From Bolinopsis microptera (Eukaryota; Ctenophora; Tentaculata; Lobata; Bolinopsidae): 60,000 bases of DNA. Shown here piece by piece: positions 1 through 10,300 of the stretch. The notes below the pieces were generated by a model that saw nothing but the letters and a program-made list of their open reading frames with translations, had not been told where the DNA came from and ran no database searches. Location: assembly GCF_026151205.1 (NCBI RefSeq), contig NC_087077.1, positions 17,408,475-17,468,474 of the forward strand, written 5' to 3'. A program made the position numbers and the translations under genes. Each line of letters starts with the position of its first letter. The stretch's first letter is position 1.

Positions 1-1
1 G

Positions 2-532
2 AGTGATATCAGGGTTAGGAAAGGAAGAGCATGGGGAGCATGCCACACTCTCAAAAAACTTTGGAAATCTAACCTTAGAAAGTCTATCAAGGCCAGAGTG
101 TTCACAGCACTAGTCGAGTCGGTGCTTCTATACGGTTCTGAGACTTGGACTATGACGAAAAGGCTGGAGAAGATGGTTGATGGTTGCTATACACGAATGT
201 TAAGAATGGCCCTTAACATCAATCAATATCGAGACCATGTCAGCAACCACAGTCTGTACGGTGATCTTCCTAAAGTCAGCTCCAAGATAACCCAACGAAG
301 GCTCAGACTTGCAGGTCATGCTCACCGACATCCGGAGCTGACACTGAACAAACTGATCCTCTGGAAGCCGAGTCATGGGCATACTAACAGGGGGCGACCT
401 TACCTAACACTACTAGATAACCTAAAAGCAGATACTGGGCTGAAATTAGTAGATGAGATAGCTAGACTGATGGAGGACAGAAAGCTGTGGAGAACTGTTG
501 TCAATGGATCTCGGGAATACTACCCGCCTTAA
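2..532 (+). pseudogene. LINE ORF2 C-terminal fragment (non-LTR retrotransposon)
   Basis: This is the last ~176 codons of a non-LTR retrotransposon polyprotein, downstream of the reverse transcriptase core. The open frame enters from the window edge (frame of base 2) and stops with TAA at 530-532. Recognisable family features are LLYGSETWT, then a basic Cys-Tyr-Thr-Arg-Met-Leu-Arg stretch, RRLRLAGHAHRHPE, and the terminal WKPSHGHTNRGRPYLTLLD region, an arrangement typical of LINE tails in cnidarian genomes (family knowledge). After the stop comes an AAGTCAAGT-type tandem tail, as LINE 3' ends often have. The catalytic domains lie outside the window, so activity cannot be judged. From base 356 onward the sequence is also the start of the left arm of a long palindrome, and an inverted copy lies at 4444-4620. 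Confidence 0.85.
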
Positions 533-1855
533 GTCAAGTAAGTCAAGTAAGTCACATAAGGCTCTAAATTTATATCTAAGTCTGCTATTTTTACTGCACT
601 ACTACTTTTCAACCTCTTTCTCCTCAATAGAATCATTTCCTACTAAGAGCAATGACTGTTCTCAATAGGTTAAATCTTACCCTTTTTTTCTAATAATATA
701 CTTTGAAAACTGGCCACGGGCCTAAATATTACAGTAAAACAAAATTTTTTTCTAATCTAATCTTAACATTTAATTACCAATATCAAAAACTGTCCAAAAT
801 ATCTAAGAAACTATTCTCTAGCCAAAGGGGTCAATATTTAAATCTAAATCTTCAATATTGTCTGGTTTCCTGATAATATACTCAGAAATACTGTCCTTCA
901 AGTAGTTCATAATGTGTTTTTAGTAAAACAAAATTTACAAAGAATACTGGTCAGAAATACTGGTCGATAATTTAGAGGATCTGCTTCGACCCTTTCTTCA
1001 ACAACTAAATATGGAAACAAATGCTGTTTTCCATGTTTCAGTTAAGTCACCATATATTCAACACATCCCTTAAATACATAACTGCATGGAAAAATGAACT
1101 CTTTTCAGACCACGGTTTTTATATTGCATATAAATTGTACTGTACTTATTAAGTACTGATATCTGGATATTATCCGGTTGGAAGAGACAAGGACAAGTGA
1201 AACAAGGAAGTTAGGAGTAAGGGCAAATTTTCGGCGTCAACGCCATCTTCAGGCTAAAATTGTTATAAATGTTAGTATATAATAAATGCTTCTATACTAG
1301 TTAAAATGCTAAATTAAAATTTACACACACTGAATACAGGTTACATCAAATGGTATTGTACATTACATTGAAAATAGTGATGTACACATGTTTTACACTC
1401 TGTCCAAGTACATAATATCTACTGAACAGCAGGGTCGTGTGCTATTTGTTTAAATTTGTCTTTGAATATGTTGTAAAAGAAATCCCTTAAGCTTCTCGCA
1501 CTCTTCTTTGTTATTGATACTAGGTTTAAATAAATTAATGTAGTAAGCTTCTGTCACTTTACGTTTAATGGTGCTATATAAGTTAATTTCTAAAATATCG
1601 AAGGAAATATCTGGTTCTATGTTATCGTGAAACTCTGAATAATGAGCAGCCAACGCATTATCAGGATAGGTTAAAGGCCTGTTGACTGCTCTTCGATGCT
1701 CTGAAAATCTATCGTGTGCTGTTCTACTCGTTTCCCCTATATATAGCTCTTGACATAATTTACACGTAACTTTGTATATGACACATTTTGGTTTGCAGTC
1801 GTGATTTGTTGTGATGAGTGGACATATGATACAGTTTGGTATGGTGCAGTGTGGT
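356..1855 (+). repeat. Left arm of a 1,500-bp inverted repeat (palindrome A)
   Basis: Bases 356-1855 pair with 3121-4620 in inverted orientation. Paired coordinates sum to 4976 at both ends and at the places I checked, so the arms have the same length with no net indel, and the stretches compared by eye were identical. The arm holds the last 177 bp of the LINE ORF, its tail, AT-rich DNA, the PLE 3' region with a hammerhead-like core (1225-1256) and the PLE nuclease end. No other gene is seen between 533 and 1449. Confidence 0.9.
1225..1256 (-). ncRNA. Hammerhead-ribozyme-like core, PLE 3' region
   Basis: On the minus strand, downstream of the PLE stop, the sequence reads CTGAAGA, then a stem GGCG-TTGA-CGCC, then GAAA, then ATTTGCC. 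This matches the hammerhead order CUGANGA - helix II - GAAA - (very short helix III) - NUH. PLEs are known to carry minimal hammerheads in their terminal repeats. Helix I support is weak here (about two pairs), so activity is uncertain. An identical copy is at 3720-3751 on the plus strand. Confidence 0.45.
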
Positions 1856-3165
1856 TTGTCGTGTGGTCGTGATGAACATAAGATCTCTGAGAGTTTCTTA
1901 CCTGGTGTGAATATGAATTTGACTGGTAAGTTGTGTGAGAGGGCAAATTGAGTGACTTCTTTGGAAAATGGCTCGTTGATGAATGGTAGAGTGCATGTTA
2001 CGTGGTCGGTATCTTGTATGTTTGATGATGAAGGGTTATGACGTGTTGTAGGTGAGAGAGGGTGAAGTCGTCCTGTTTTGTTTATACGTCGTGGGTCTTG
2101 GTAACCGTTGTTGACCAACAAGTTGTCTACTATCTTCATGGACTCTTCTTTATACTCTGGTGTTGATGAGCAAAAAGCAGCCGTTTTGTAGAAGTTCTTG
2201 ATTGTGGCTACTTTAGTTCCCTCATTGTGGTGGCTGTTGGCGTGCAGTGTGATATTCTTTTTCTGCTTCTTTCTGTAGAATTTGTGGTGTAGTGTTCCCT
2301 GTTCGTCGATCTTTATCTGGGTGTCGAGGAATGGGGTGAAATCCTGACGGCTTTCCGGATAGTCAATTTCCCATTTGAGCAACTGGTCTGGGTCCTCGTT
2401 TGAGATGGACTCCACTATCCTCAGAGCTTCTTCTTTGGAGCTGGCTAGACTCCCGGCATCATCCACGTATCTCCGGTAGAATGAGACGTGTAAATCAGTG
2501 TAAATCGATCTTCTCTCGAACATATATACTCGTACTATCGCTCCTATTGGTGATGGTTGGCACCCCATGAAGAGACCAATTTTCTGGAGGTAGAGTCTTG
2601 AGTGATATGTAAAGTATGAGTTGGTGAAGACGAATTCAAGGATCTTGTGGATGTGCGTGAGTGTTAGACCCCAGGTGTCGAGGTCTTCCCAATGTTCTTC
2701 GGTGAGTGTAATGAGGTCTTGAATGCAGCCACTGATGTTGATGTTTGTGTACAGTGCTGTGACGTCAGCTGTGAAGAATGAGAGACCTGAGAGTTGTTGA
2801 TGTGACATGTTTTGAAGCTCTTCTAGGTGAGTGTGTATATTGCTCAGGTGAGATGGAACATGATTAAGCAGAGGAGATAGAATAGATTTAACAATCCAAG
2901 CAAGCTTCTCAGAAGGGGAATTTATACAAGACACAATTGGACGTATTTTACAATTAGAAATAATATCTACATCTGAAACTAAGACATTACAATCAAATTT
3001 ATGAGTTTTCTGTATTAAATAAATAGTCGGTAGTTGGGTATTATGTGATTTAAATAAGTCTACTGTTTTGCTGTCATAATTACACATCCTACTTATCTCT
3101 GTCCATAACACATTACTTTCACCACACTGCACCATACCAAACTGTATCATATGTCCACTCATCAC
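1450..3165 (-). CDS. Penelope-like element reverse transcriptase / GIY-YIG endonuclease, 5'-truncated
   Basis: The 571-residue frame encodes the two diagnostic domains of a Penelope-like retroelement. Reverse transcriptase: LPTIYLIQKTHK (45-56), CKIRPIVSC (72-80), motif A FTADVTALYTN (131-141), motif B MGCQPSP (200-206), catalytic YVDD (233-236) and FLDTQI (279-284). A Cys-rich linker (residues 440-457) leads to a GIY-YIG nuclease: VIYKV (462-466), YIGET (475-479), then Arg and His residues to about 490. Such proteins prime reverse transcription at a nick they make. Residues 1-15 are not native: they are read from the right palindrome arm (3121-3165), so the true N-terminus is lost at 3120. 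Both catalytic centres look intact. No intron and no internal stop. The start given is only the first in-frame Met. Confidence 0.88.
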   Translation of the reverse strand: MMSGHMIQFGMVQCGESNVLWTEISRMCNYDSKTVDLFKSHNTQLPTIYLIQKTHKFDCNVLVSDVDIISNCKIRPIVSCINSPSEKLAWIVKSILSPLLNHVPSHLSNIHTHLEELQNMSHQQLSGLSFFTADVTALYTNINISGCIQDLITLTEEHWEDLDTWGLTLTHIHKILEFVFTNSYFTYHSRLYLQKIGLFMGCQPSPIGAIVRVYMFERRSIYTDLHVSFYRRYVDDAGSLASSKEEALRIVESISNEDPDQLLKWEIDYPESRQDFTPFLDTQIKIDEQGTLHHKFYRKKQKKNITLHANSHHNEGTKVATIKNFYKTAAFCSSTPEYKEESMKIVDNLLVNNGYQDPRRINKTGRLHPLSPTTRHNPSSSNIQDTDHVTCTLPFINEPFSKEVTQFALSHNLPVKFIFTPGKKLSEILCSSRPHDKPHCTIPNCIICPLITTNHDCKPKCVIYKVTCKLCQELYIGETSRTAHDRFSEHRRAVNRPLTYPDNALAAHYSEFHDNIEPDISFDILEINLYSTIKRKVTEAYYINLFKPSINNKEECEKLKGFLLQHIQRQI

Positions 3166-3168
3166 AAC

Positions 3169-3526
3169 AAATCACGACTGCAAACCAAAATGTGTCATAT
3201 ACAAAGTTACGTGTAAATTATGTCAAGAGCTATATATAGGGGAAACGAGTAGAACAGCACACGATAGATTTTCAGAGCATCGAAGAGCAGTCAACAGGCC
3301 TTTAACCTATCCTGATAATGCGTTGGCTGCTCATTATTCAGAGTTTCACGATAACATAGAACCAGATATTTCCTTCGATATTTTAGAAATTAACTTATAT
3401 AGCACCATTAAACGTAAAGTGACAGAAGCTTACTACATTAATTTATTTAAACCTAGTATCAATAACAAAGAAGAGTGCGAGAAGCTTAAGGGATTTCTTT
3501 TACAACATATTCAAAGACAAATTTAA
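3169..3526 (+). pseudogene. Inverted duplicate of the PLE GIY-YIG C-terminus
   Basis: Plus-strand copy of the last ~120 codons of the PLE, produced by the inverted repeat. From AAHYSEF to the final IQRQI the residues equal those of the minus-strand copy. It has no reverse transcriptase upstream, so it is a by-product of the palindrome and not a separate gene. Confidence 0.85.
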
Positions 3527-3719
3527 ACAAATAGCACACGACCCTGCTGTTCAGTAGATATTATGTACTTGGACAGAGTGTAAAACATGTGTACATCACT
3601 ATTTTCAATGTAATGTACAATACCATTTGATGTAACCTGTATTCAGTGTGTGTAAATTTTAATTTAGCATTTTAACTAGTATAGAAGCATTTATTATATA
3701 CTAACATTTATAACAATTT

Positions 3720-3751
3720 TAGCCTGAAGATGGCGTTGACGCCGAAAATTT
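3720..3751 (+). ncRNA. Hammerhead-like core, second (inverted) copy
   Basis: Same CTGAAGA / GGCG-TTGA-CGCC / GAAA core as at 1225-1256, in the right palindrome arm and downstream of the duplicated GIY-YIG end. The predicted cleavage position is after GAAAATTT. Confidence 0.45.
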
Positions 3752-4443
3752 GCCCTTACTCCTAACTTCCTTGTTTCACTTGTCCTTGTCTCTTCCAACC
3801 GGATAATATCCAGATATCAGTACTTAATAAGTACAGTACAATTTATATGCAATATAAAAACCGTGGTCTGAAAAGAGTTCATTTTTCCATGCAGTTATGT
3901 ATTTAAGGGATGTGTTGAATATATGGTGACTTAACTGAAACATGGAAAACAGCATTTGTTTCCATATTTAGTTGTTGAAGAAAGGGTCGAAGCAGATCCT
4001 CTAAATTATCGACCAGTATTTCTGACCAGTATTCTTTGTAAATTTTGTTTTACTAAAAACACATTATGAACTACTTGAAGGACAGTATTTCTGAGTATAT
4101 TATCAGGAAACCAGACAATATTGAAGATTTAGATTTAAATATTGACCCCTTTGGCTAGAGAATAGTTTCTTAGATATTTTGGACAGTTTTTGATATTGGT
4201 AATTAAATGTTAAGATTAGATTAGAAAAAAATTTTGTTTTACTGTAATATTTAGGCCCGTGGCCAGTTTTCAAAGTATATTATTAGAAAAAAAGGGTAAG
4301 ATTTAACCTATTGAGAACAGTCATTGCTCTTAGTAGGAAATGATTCTATTGAGGAGAAAGAGGTTGAAAAGTAGTAGTGCAGTAAAAATAGCAGACTTAG
4401 ATATAAATTTAGAGCCTTATGTGACTTACTTGACTTACTTGAC

Positions 4444-4620
4444 TTAAGGCGGGTAGTATTCCCGAGATCCATTGACAACAGTTCTCCACAGCTTTCTGTC
4501 CTCCATCAGTCTAGCTATCTCATCTACTAATTTCAGCCCAGTATCTGCTTTTAGGTTATCTAGTAGTGTTAGGTAAGGTCGCCCCCTGTTAGTATGCCCA
4601 TGACTCGGCTTCCAGAGGAT
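4444..4620 (-). pseudogene. Inverted copy of LINE ORF2 tail
   Basis: Encodes the same C-terminal segment (WKPSHGH through EYYPP, stop) as 356-532, on the opposite strand. The frame is cut at 4620 and joined to PLE terminal sequence. It is part of the palindrome and has no independent coding value. Confidence 0.85.
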
Positions 4621-4701
4621 TTGAAAATTTGCCCTTACTCCTAACTTCCTTGTTTCACTTGTCCTTGTCTCTTCCAACCGGATAATATCCAGATATCAGT
4701 A
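4621..4701 (+). repeat. Extra direct copy of PLE terminal sequence
   Basis: An ~80-bp copy of the segment at about 3747-3827, in the same orientation, running from GAAAATTTGCCC to GATATCAGTA. It is joined directly to the end of the right palindrome arm. The copy begins at the hammerhead-like GAAA/ATTT position and ends where unrelated sequence (TTTCAATCATGAG) starts. Confidence 0.75.
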
Positions 4702-6225
4702 TTTCAATCATGAGACTAATAAACAGCGAACTACTCCGTTATTTGATACTTATTAAGTAATTCGCTAATCACAATACGCTGATCTTCAAAATTCGCTCTT
4801 CACACTTGACTTGTAGAATTTGTAGCGCAATGAAGTATTTAACTGGGCCACACCAGGCATCAAAAATGTTAATTGCAACCAAAATCAAAGCAATACCTTT
4901 TATTGTTTACCTGTCACGCCAATCCCAATACTGAATACGCAGCACTCTTTTCGAGCTTCTTGCATTATACGTGAGTAGTGAGCTTCTTGCATTATACGTG
5001 AGGAGCGAGCAATAGACTAGCACGCTAGTTAATGCACTATTGTGCAGCTACGAGCTGTGTTAACAGGTGATACTCGTAAAATATCGGTTCCATATATTCC
5101 ACAGGACCGTCGACGAGTCCAACTAGGCGCGCGTCCTGGTAGGTTATAAACCTACAACGAGCTGTGAAGAATTGACATTGTCACTCAATAAATAGTTGAT
5201 TTCTAATTTCTAGATGAGAATTTTTGTTGTAGGTACGTTTATAACCTACCAAACGCGCGCCGAGTTTTGTAGGTTTATAACTATAACTTACCAGGACGCG
5301 CGCCGAGTGGACTCGTCGACGAAATATTTTACGAGTATTACTCGTTAAGCCGTATTGGACTCGTCGACGGTCTTCTATTTGAAACAAATATTTTACGAGT
5401 ATCTTTGTAGTTGCTCTATCTAGAGCCCTTGCGCTTGCAGTAGCGCGCGCCTGCCTCACGGCGGGCGCCGTGAGACTTGTGAAACAAGCGCGCCCGAAGT
5501 GGCGCGAAAGCACATGGTTAGGTGAATCTTTGTAGCGCTATGCACTACTAGACTGGGCCGCGCCGCGCATCAAATAATTCTTCTTGCAACCGGTAGATCA
5601 TCAAAATGCACCACTGTGCTTCACCTTGTAGCGCAATGCGTTACTAGATCGGCGAGATGCGCTACTGTGCCGCGCCGCCATGAATTGACATCGTCAATCT
5701 TCTCGAAATGATAGCAAGTGCTACGAAGTAGCGCGCGCCAGACCATTGACAATGGTCAACAATGGTCAAGCACCAACTCAGTTCGCAGGTAAGGTCGAAT
5801 TTATTTGATTGAGATTGTTCACGGGTGATACTCGTAAAATATTTTTTCCATATATTGGACGCGCGCCATAACTCGGCGCGCGTCCTGGTAGGTTGTAAAC
5901 CTACTATAGAGATTGTAGCAGTGCAATTACGAAGGTTCTTACGAGATACGGGCCCAGGGGGAGTTACTGGGCCGCGCTCAGCCTGTCATTCCGCCTAATC
6001 TCTACAACATTAAAGCCTGGGGTCCTCAGGTAAAAGCCAGGTATTGGTAAGTGCAATGCGTCAAAATTCACTGTTTACAAACCCTAGTTTAGAATTGTTA
6101 TTATTATTGTTATGTAGTGCGATGCACTACCATAGGCTTTTTTGCTACACGTTGTATAACTTTCTCGTGCACTTTACTTTACTCCGGCCGGCCGGCCTTT
6201 TGCGGGTGGAGGCGCGCGAAAAGGG
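4702..6225. repeat. Island of nested GC-rich short repeats
   Basis: No gene is seen. The stretch is a patchwork of modules that recur in both orientations. One joins ATACTCGTAAAATAT, CGTCGACGAGTCCA, CGGCGCGCGTCCTGGTAGG and TTATAAACCTAC (near 5071-5155, 5232-5345 inverted, 5347-5402 inverted, 5827-5912). Another is GTAGCGCAATGC-like (near 4823, 5530, 5630, 6115). A 15-bp palindrome ATTGACATCGTCAAT occurs at 5684-5698 with a degenerate form at 5171-5185. A 25-27-bp direct duplication containing CTTCTTGCATTATACGTGA lies near 4957-5010. These look like overlapping remains of small nonautonomous transposons. Confidence 0.7.
5964..6033 (+). mobile_element. TTACTGGG short element, copy 1
   Basis: A 70-bp member of a dispersed family. 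It begins TTACTGGGCCGCGCTCAGCC, has TGTCATTCCGCC and an AT-rich variable middle, and ends in a CCTGGGGTCCTCAGGTAA hairpin. Other copies lie at 6769, 15501, 15603 and 54023. No coding capacity. Confidence 0.7.
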
Positions 6226-6233
6226 GTTGTTAC

Positions 6234-6518
6234 CAGTGGCGTAACGTTGCCTGTTGGCGCCCCCTGCCGAAAAGGCGCCCCCTGTTGGCGCCCCTCTCCT
6301 TTTGGTGCCCCTCCCTAAAATTGAACAAATTAGGCGATTTAAGAGGATACGCCGGTAAAATCTCTAAAAAAGTGTGTATCTAGAGCAAAACGCACAGTTT
6401 TGCTAGTACTTAAGTTAAGTTTTCGAAATTGTCCCACATTCGAACGACGATTTGGCGCCCCCCTAAGACGGCGCCCCCCTGCACAGCGGGGTCAGCAGGG
6501 CCCTTCGTTACGCCACTG
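6234..6518. mobile_element. hAT-type MITE (285 bp) with 8-bp target-site duplication
   Basis: Terminal inverted repeats CAGTGGCGTAACG (left) and CGTTACGCCACTG (right) are flanked by an exact 8-bp duplication, GTTGTTAC, at 6226-6233 and 6519-6526. CAG...CTG ends with an 8-bp duplication are the signature of hAT elements. The interior has C-rich GGCGCCCCC blocks on both sides and no open frame, so it must have been moved by a transposase encoded elsewhere. The clean ends suggest a fairly recent insertion. Confidence 0.9.
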
Positions 6519-6526
6519 GTTGTTAC

Positions 6527-7383
6527 GTGTGTCATTGTGTCAAGCATCAAATAATGTTTGTCGTTAGTTGAACTAATACGAGGTATAAGTTCGATGAAAT
6601 GCACCACTGGACCACGCCGAGCCGCGAGGGATTGACATCGTGAATTAACCCTTAGAACTATTTTTCCAATATTGAATATCATCTAATCAGTTCACTCACC
6701 GTACCACTTTGTGATTTTCTGATGAATCAGTAACAATAACAGTATCTATTTAATTAATAGTTACTACATACTGGGCGGCACTCAGCCTGTCATTCTGCCA
6801 AATCTATATGTTTATGAAAATTATAGCCTGGGGTCCCCAGGTAATCTTTTTAGATGAAATATTTTATTGAGGCATAACACATGTCAACCGGGCGGCAGCT
6901 TGGATGATAGTTTTTGGCAGCTGTAATTTTTGGGACAAACGAAAAAATCCTAGAATTTCCACATTAAATTAACGTCAGTTGAACTGTAAATTGAATCAAA
7001 AAATATTGCATACTTATCGGCAAACAAAATCAAATACTCAAAAGATTAAACAACTTCTAGTTACCTAGCAACAGTTGGTTATTGTCAAATCCATTTTAAA
7101 CTAGATAACAATTTAACGTATAAACGTAGGATTATAGGCCTGCTACAAACGCCATAATAAGCTGATAATATAAACCAAGGTTTTTAAAGAATATGTGAGG
7201 TTTTAAATAGAATATAAATAATGAGTCGAAAGAAGTCCATAAATATTTACTACCGAAATAAGCTCTCCCCAATAGTCAAGATATTATTTTAAGTAAATAA
7301 GGTGGACTGGCATGGTATAAAAATATAAATTACTGGTGATTCGTGTCCATGATAAACTTAGTAATATAATATCAACAAACATC
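6527..7383. other. Intergenic DNA downstream of calreticulin
   Basis: Contains a degenerate ATTGACATCGTGAAT module at 6631-6645, short-element copy 2 (6769-6844) and AT-rich DNA. The calreticulin 3' untranslated region should lie in about 7200-7383 (minus strand), but I see no canonical AATAAA there. Confidence 0.5.
6769..6844 (+). mobile_element. TTACTGGG short element, copy 2
   Basis: 76 bp. It begins TACTGGGCGGCACTCAGCCT, continues with TGTCATTCTGCC and an AT-rich middle, and ends in the perfect CCTGGGGTCCCCAGG hairpin followed by TAA. Confidence 0.7.
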
Positions 7384-10300
7384 CTATAATTCGTCTTTGA
7401 CGTCCTCCTTGATGGAGTTAACCTCAGCCTCCTCCTCAGGGTCCGTAGCCTCGTCACCAGCTCCAGCTGACTCAATGTCAGCGTCCTCTGCGAATGCGCT
7501 CTCGTCATCTTCAATATCATCTTCTTCTTCATCCTGAAGAGGGGGAAGGTGTTAAGGAGGAAACCAAGTGCTGAGTTTTTTAAGGGATTGCTTAATATTT
7601 TATCCTGGATCAGCAATCTCTCCTATCTAGCACCACGGCGAGAGTAATAATAACGTGTAGACTATACACTGTATAGTGACAAATACCGTACCATAAATGA
7701 TACAAGTTTTAGTACAATTTGTACAATAAAAGGGAAATGTTCTAGAAAGTTCTTACGTCAGCCTCTGCAGCTGCTTCCTCAGCTTCACGTGCTTTTCTTT
7801 CGTCTTCCCTCTTCTTCCTCTCAATCTGGAGGAGAGGTCATAAATACTAAATTCTGTCGGAGAAAGAATAGCCGAAATAGTTTGTAATTTCGGGAAAATT
7901 ACACATTTGCATTGGATGTAAAAATAGCAATCTTACCTCGTCTTTTTCTTCTTTCTTTTCTTTCTCGCCCTTAGCGCTCTCTTCGAATGTTTCCTTGGCA
8001 ACATTTCTGGCGAAGTCCTCATCGTCAGTTATAAGAATGTTATCAAATATGGAACCTGATTTTACCTGCAGATAAACAGTTAGTTTTTAGTTACAGTTTG
8101 GTTTGCCAAGACGTATGGTTAATAGTACTATGTTTACAGTATGTACTGAAGGGTATGGGCGTGGACGTGAAAAGTTCATGGAACTGGCAAAACTTTTGCT
8201 CGATTCAGATTTTACTGCTAAGTATGTGATTCACAATTTGATCACAAGAAATGGAAGACTGTGTTAGCTGTTTTTACCTGCCAGATATCAATTCCGACAT
8301 ATTTGATGTCCTTCTGTAGATACAATTTATCATCCTCGAAGTATTTAGGGTTAGCGATCATAGCTGGTTCCCACTCTCCTTGGTAGTTAGCATTATCGAT
8401 CTGTTTTGGTCTCCATTCTCCCTTGAAATCAGGGTTATCAATAACAGGGGGTTCCCATTCACCGTCCATATCATCATCCCAATCAGCTGGTTTCTTAGCG
8501 TCTGGGTCGGGAATAGTCTCGGGTTGTTCCCAGTCCTGAAACAAGGACGACTCTTCAAAACTTTGTAACTTTTAAATCATTTTAAAGTTTAAATGTTTGT
8601 TACCCAAACTTTGATCATGTTCTCAGTCAACATATTTACAGATTAACACGCGCAGTGAAAAGTACAAACCTCTGGTTTTACGTCCTCGGGATCGTCAAGG
8701 AAAGGATTATCATCCCAATCTTCAGGCTGGGTAGCGTCAGGGTCGGGGGTCTCTTTTGGTTCCAGGAAATCCCAATCTTCCTCTAGTTTACCGCTCTGTT
8801 CTTTCTTGTTATCGATTCTTACTTCGTATGTGTTATCAGCTCGTACGATAAGAGTATACAAATGTGTTAGTTCGTCGTCCTGGGAAATAACGAAATATTG
8901 GTCATGTCAAGCTAAAACCTGGAATATTCCAGAATAGTAGCGCGCGATATAAACGCGCGTGAAAGTTTAGAAAGGAGTGTGCGCGGTCTACATAAAATGT
9001 GCTGCGCGCGACGAATACGCAGTAAAACTCCACAATATTGTGACGGATGCTATAATTGTGTGCCAAAGGTGAAAATTCGTCAGAATACAGAATATCGAAC
9101 ATGTAACCGATCACAACTTTAGTCAATAGGTTAAGCGCTGCTCTTATATGTATAAGTCGTAGACTTATATCCGACAAAATTAGTACAAATCGAGCCTCAA
9201 TTTCAATGCAAACGTTTCTCAAATTGACTGGTCAATGTATGTATAATTGCTATAATAATTTCTTTACCGAATTGTTCATTTGAAAAACAGTAAACCTAAA
9301 AAACTGCATAAATACTCACTTTGCATCTGATTTCTTTCTTAAGGAGTAGGTTATTTCCTCTATAGTTAAAGATAACATGTACACGTCGGGCACTCGGGCC
9401 GCAGATATCGGGTCCTGAAACACAGTAAATTAGAAACAGTTAAATTTAGTTACAATAGAGATATAGACTCTGCAACATTATATCATTGTAATACTTTCTT
9501 TAAATCCAGTATACACTAGCAATTCCTGCTAATTTAGTGCTCATCAGAATGAAATGGTAATCTCACAAATTACTAAAAACCAGAACAACTGTGGTTACTG
9601 CACAGAAATACAGAATACTGCTATACTAAGAAATTATATACAGTTTAGTGCAAGATACGGATAAAATGAGCATATTTTGTAATATTACATAGTGGGCTTA
9701 TAAAGCACTATAAATATTTTTGTTAATTCTAAAACATGGGAAGGAATAGTTTTAAGTGGGATCAGTAACTGTATTAGCCAATAAAAAGAAACACTTTTCT
9801 TGCTTCCATTCTACCGCTCGGGACACAAGCTAAACGGTTAAACCTACAATTCTGTGCTCCGTAATCCAATTTGTCCTAACTCGGCAAGATACGGAATCTA
9901 AAGAGACACGCAATATTGCTTTGCTTTGTGTTTTCCTTATCTCACGATATATGACACTATAAGGGGTAAGGTAGCATTATATAGGAACCATATTCCAGAT
10001 AACACTTACAATAAGATCGTGTTGCGGGTGCCGCGTGATGAGGAACACGTGTTTACGGTAGGTTGTATATCAGGTGGTGGTTTAGGTATACATTAAGTAA
10101 ACTACATACTCAGTGTGTTATTATCGTCTAATTAGTGTATTCTAGTCTAGCTGAATATCTGATTTAATATGCAGCATATGTAATTACACACAGGATGCGC
10201 GATATCACAACACTCTCTTATAGGCTACATTTTGAGAGGATGTGTTGAGTTTGACAGTGGAGCTTTACATACATATACAGACTACAGTATACAGTGCATA

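Larger units (their letters stand above)
3121..4620 (-). repeat. Right arm of the 1,500-bp inverted repeat (palindrome A)
   Basis: Inverted copy of 356-1855. It carries a second, plus-strand copy of the GIY-YIG end of the PLE (open to a stop near 3526), the 3' region and an inverted copy of the LINE tail (4444-4620). It ends abruptly inside the LINE reading frame, at the base matching position 356. Spacer between the arms: 1856-3120 (1,265 bp). Confidence 0.9.

Noticed and set aside
1450-3165. Treating the first Met of the PLE ORF as its true start
   Set aside because: Residues 1-15 come from the inverted arm, so the native N-terminus is missing.
5126-5160. Hammerhead ribozyme around CGACGAGTCC
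   Set aside because: GACGAGTCC resembles a hammerhead core, but no GGAC-GAAA partner follows and CUGA is absent.
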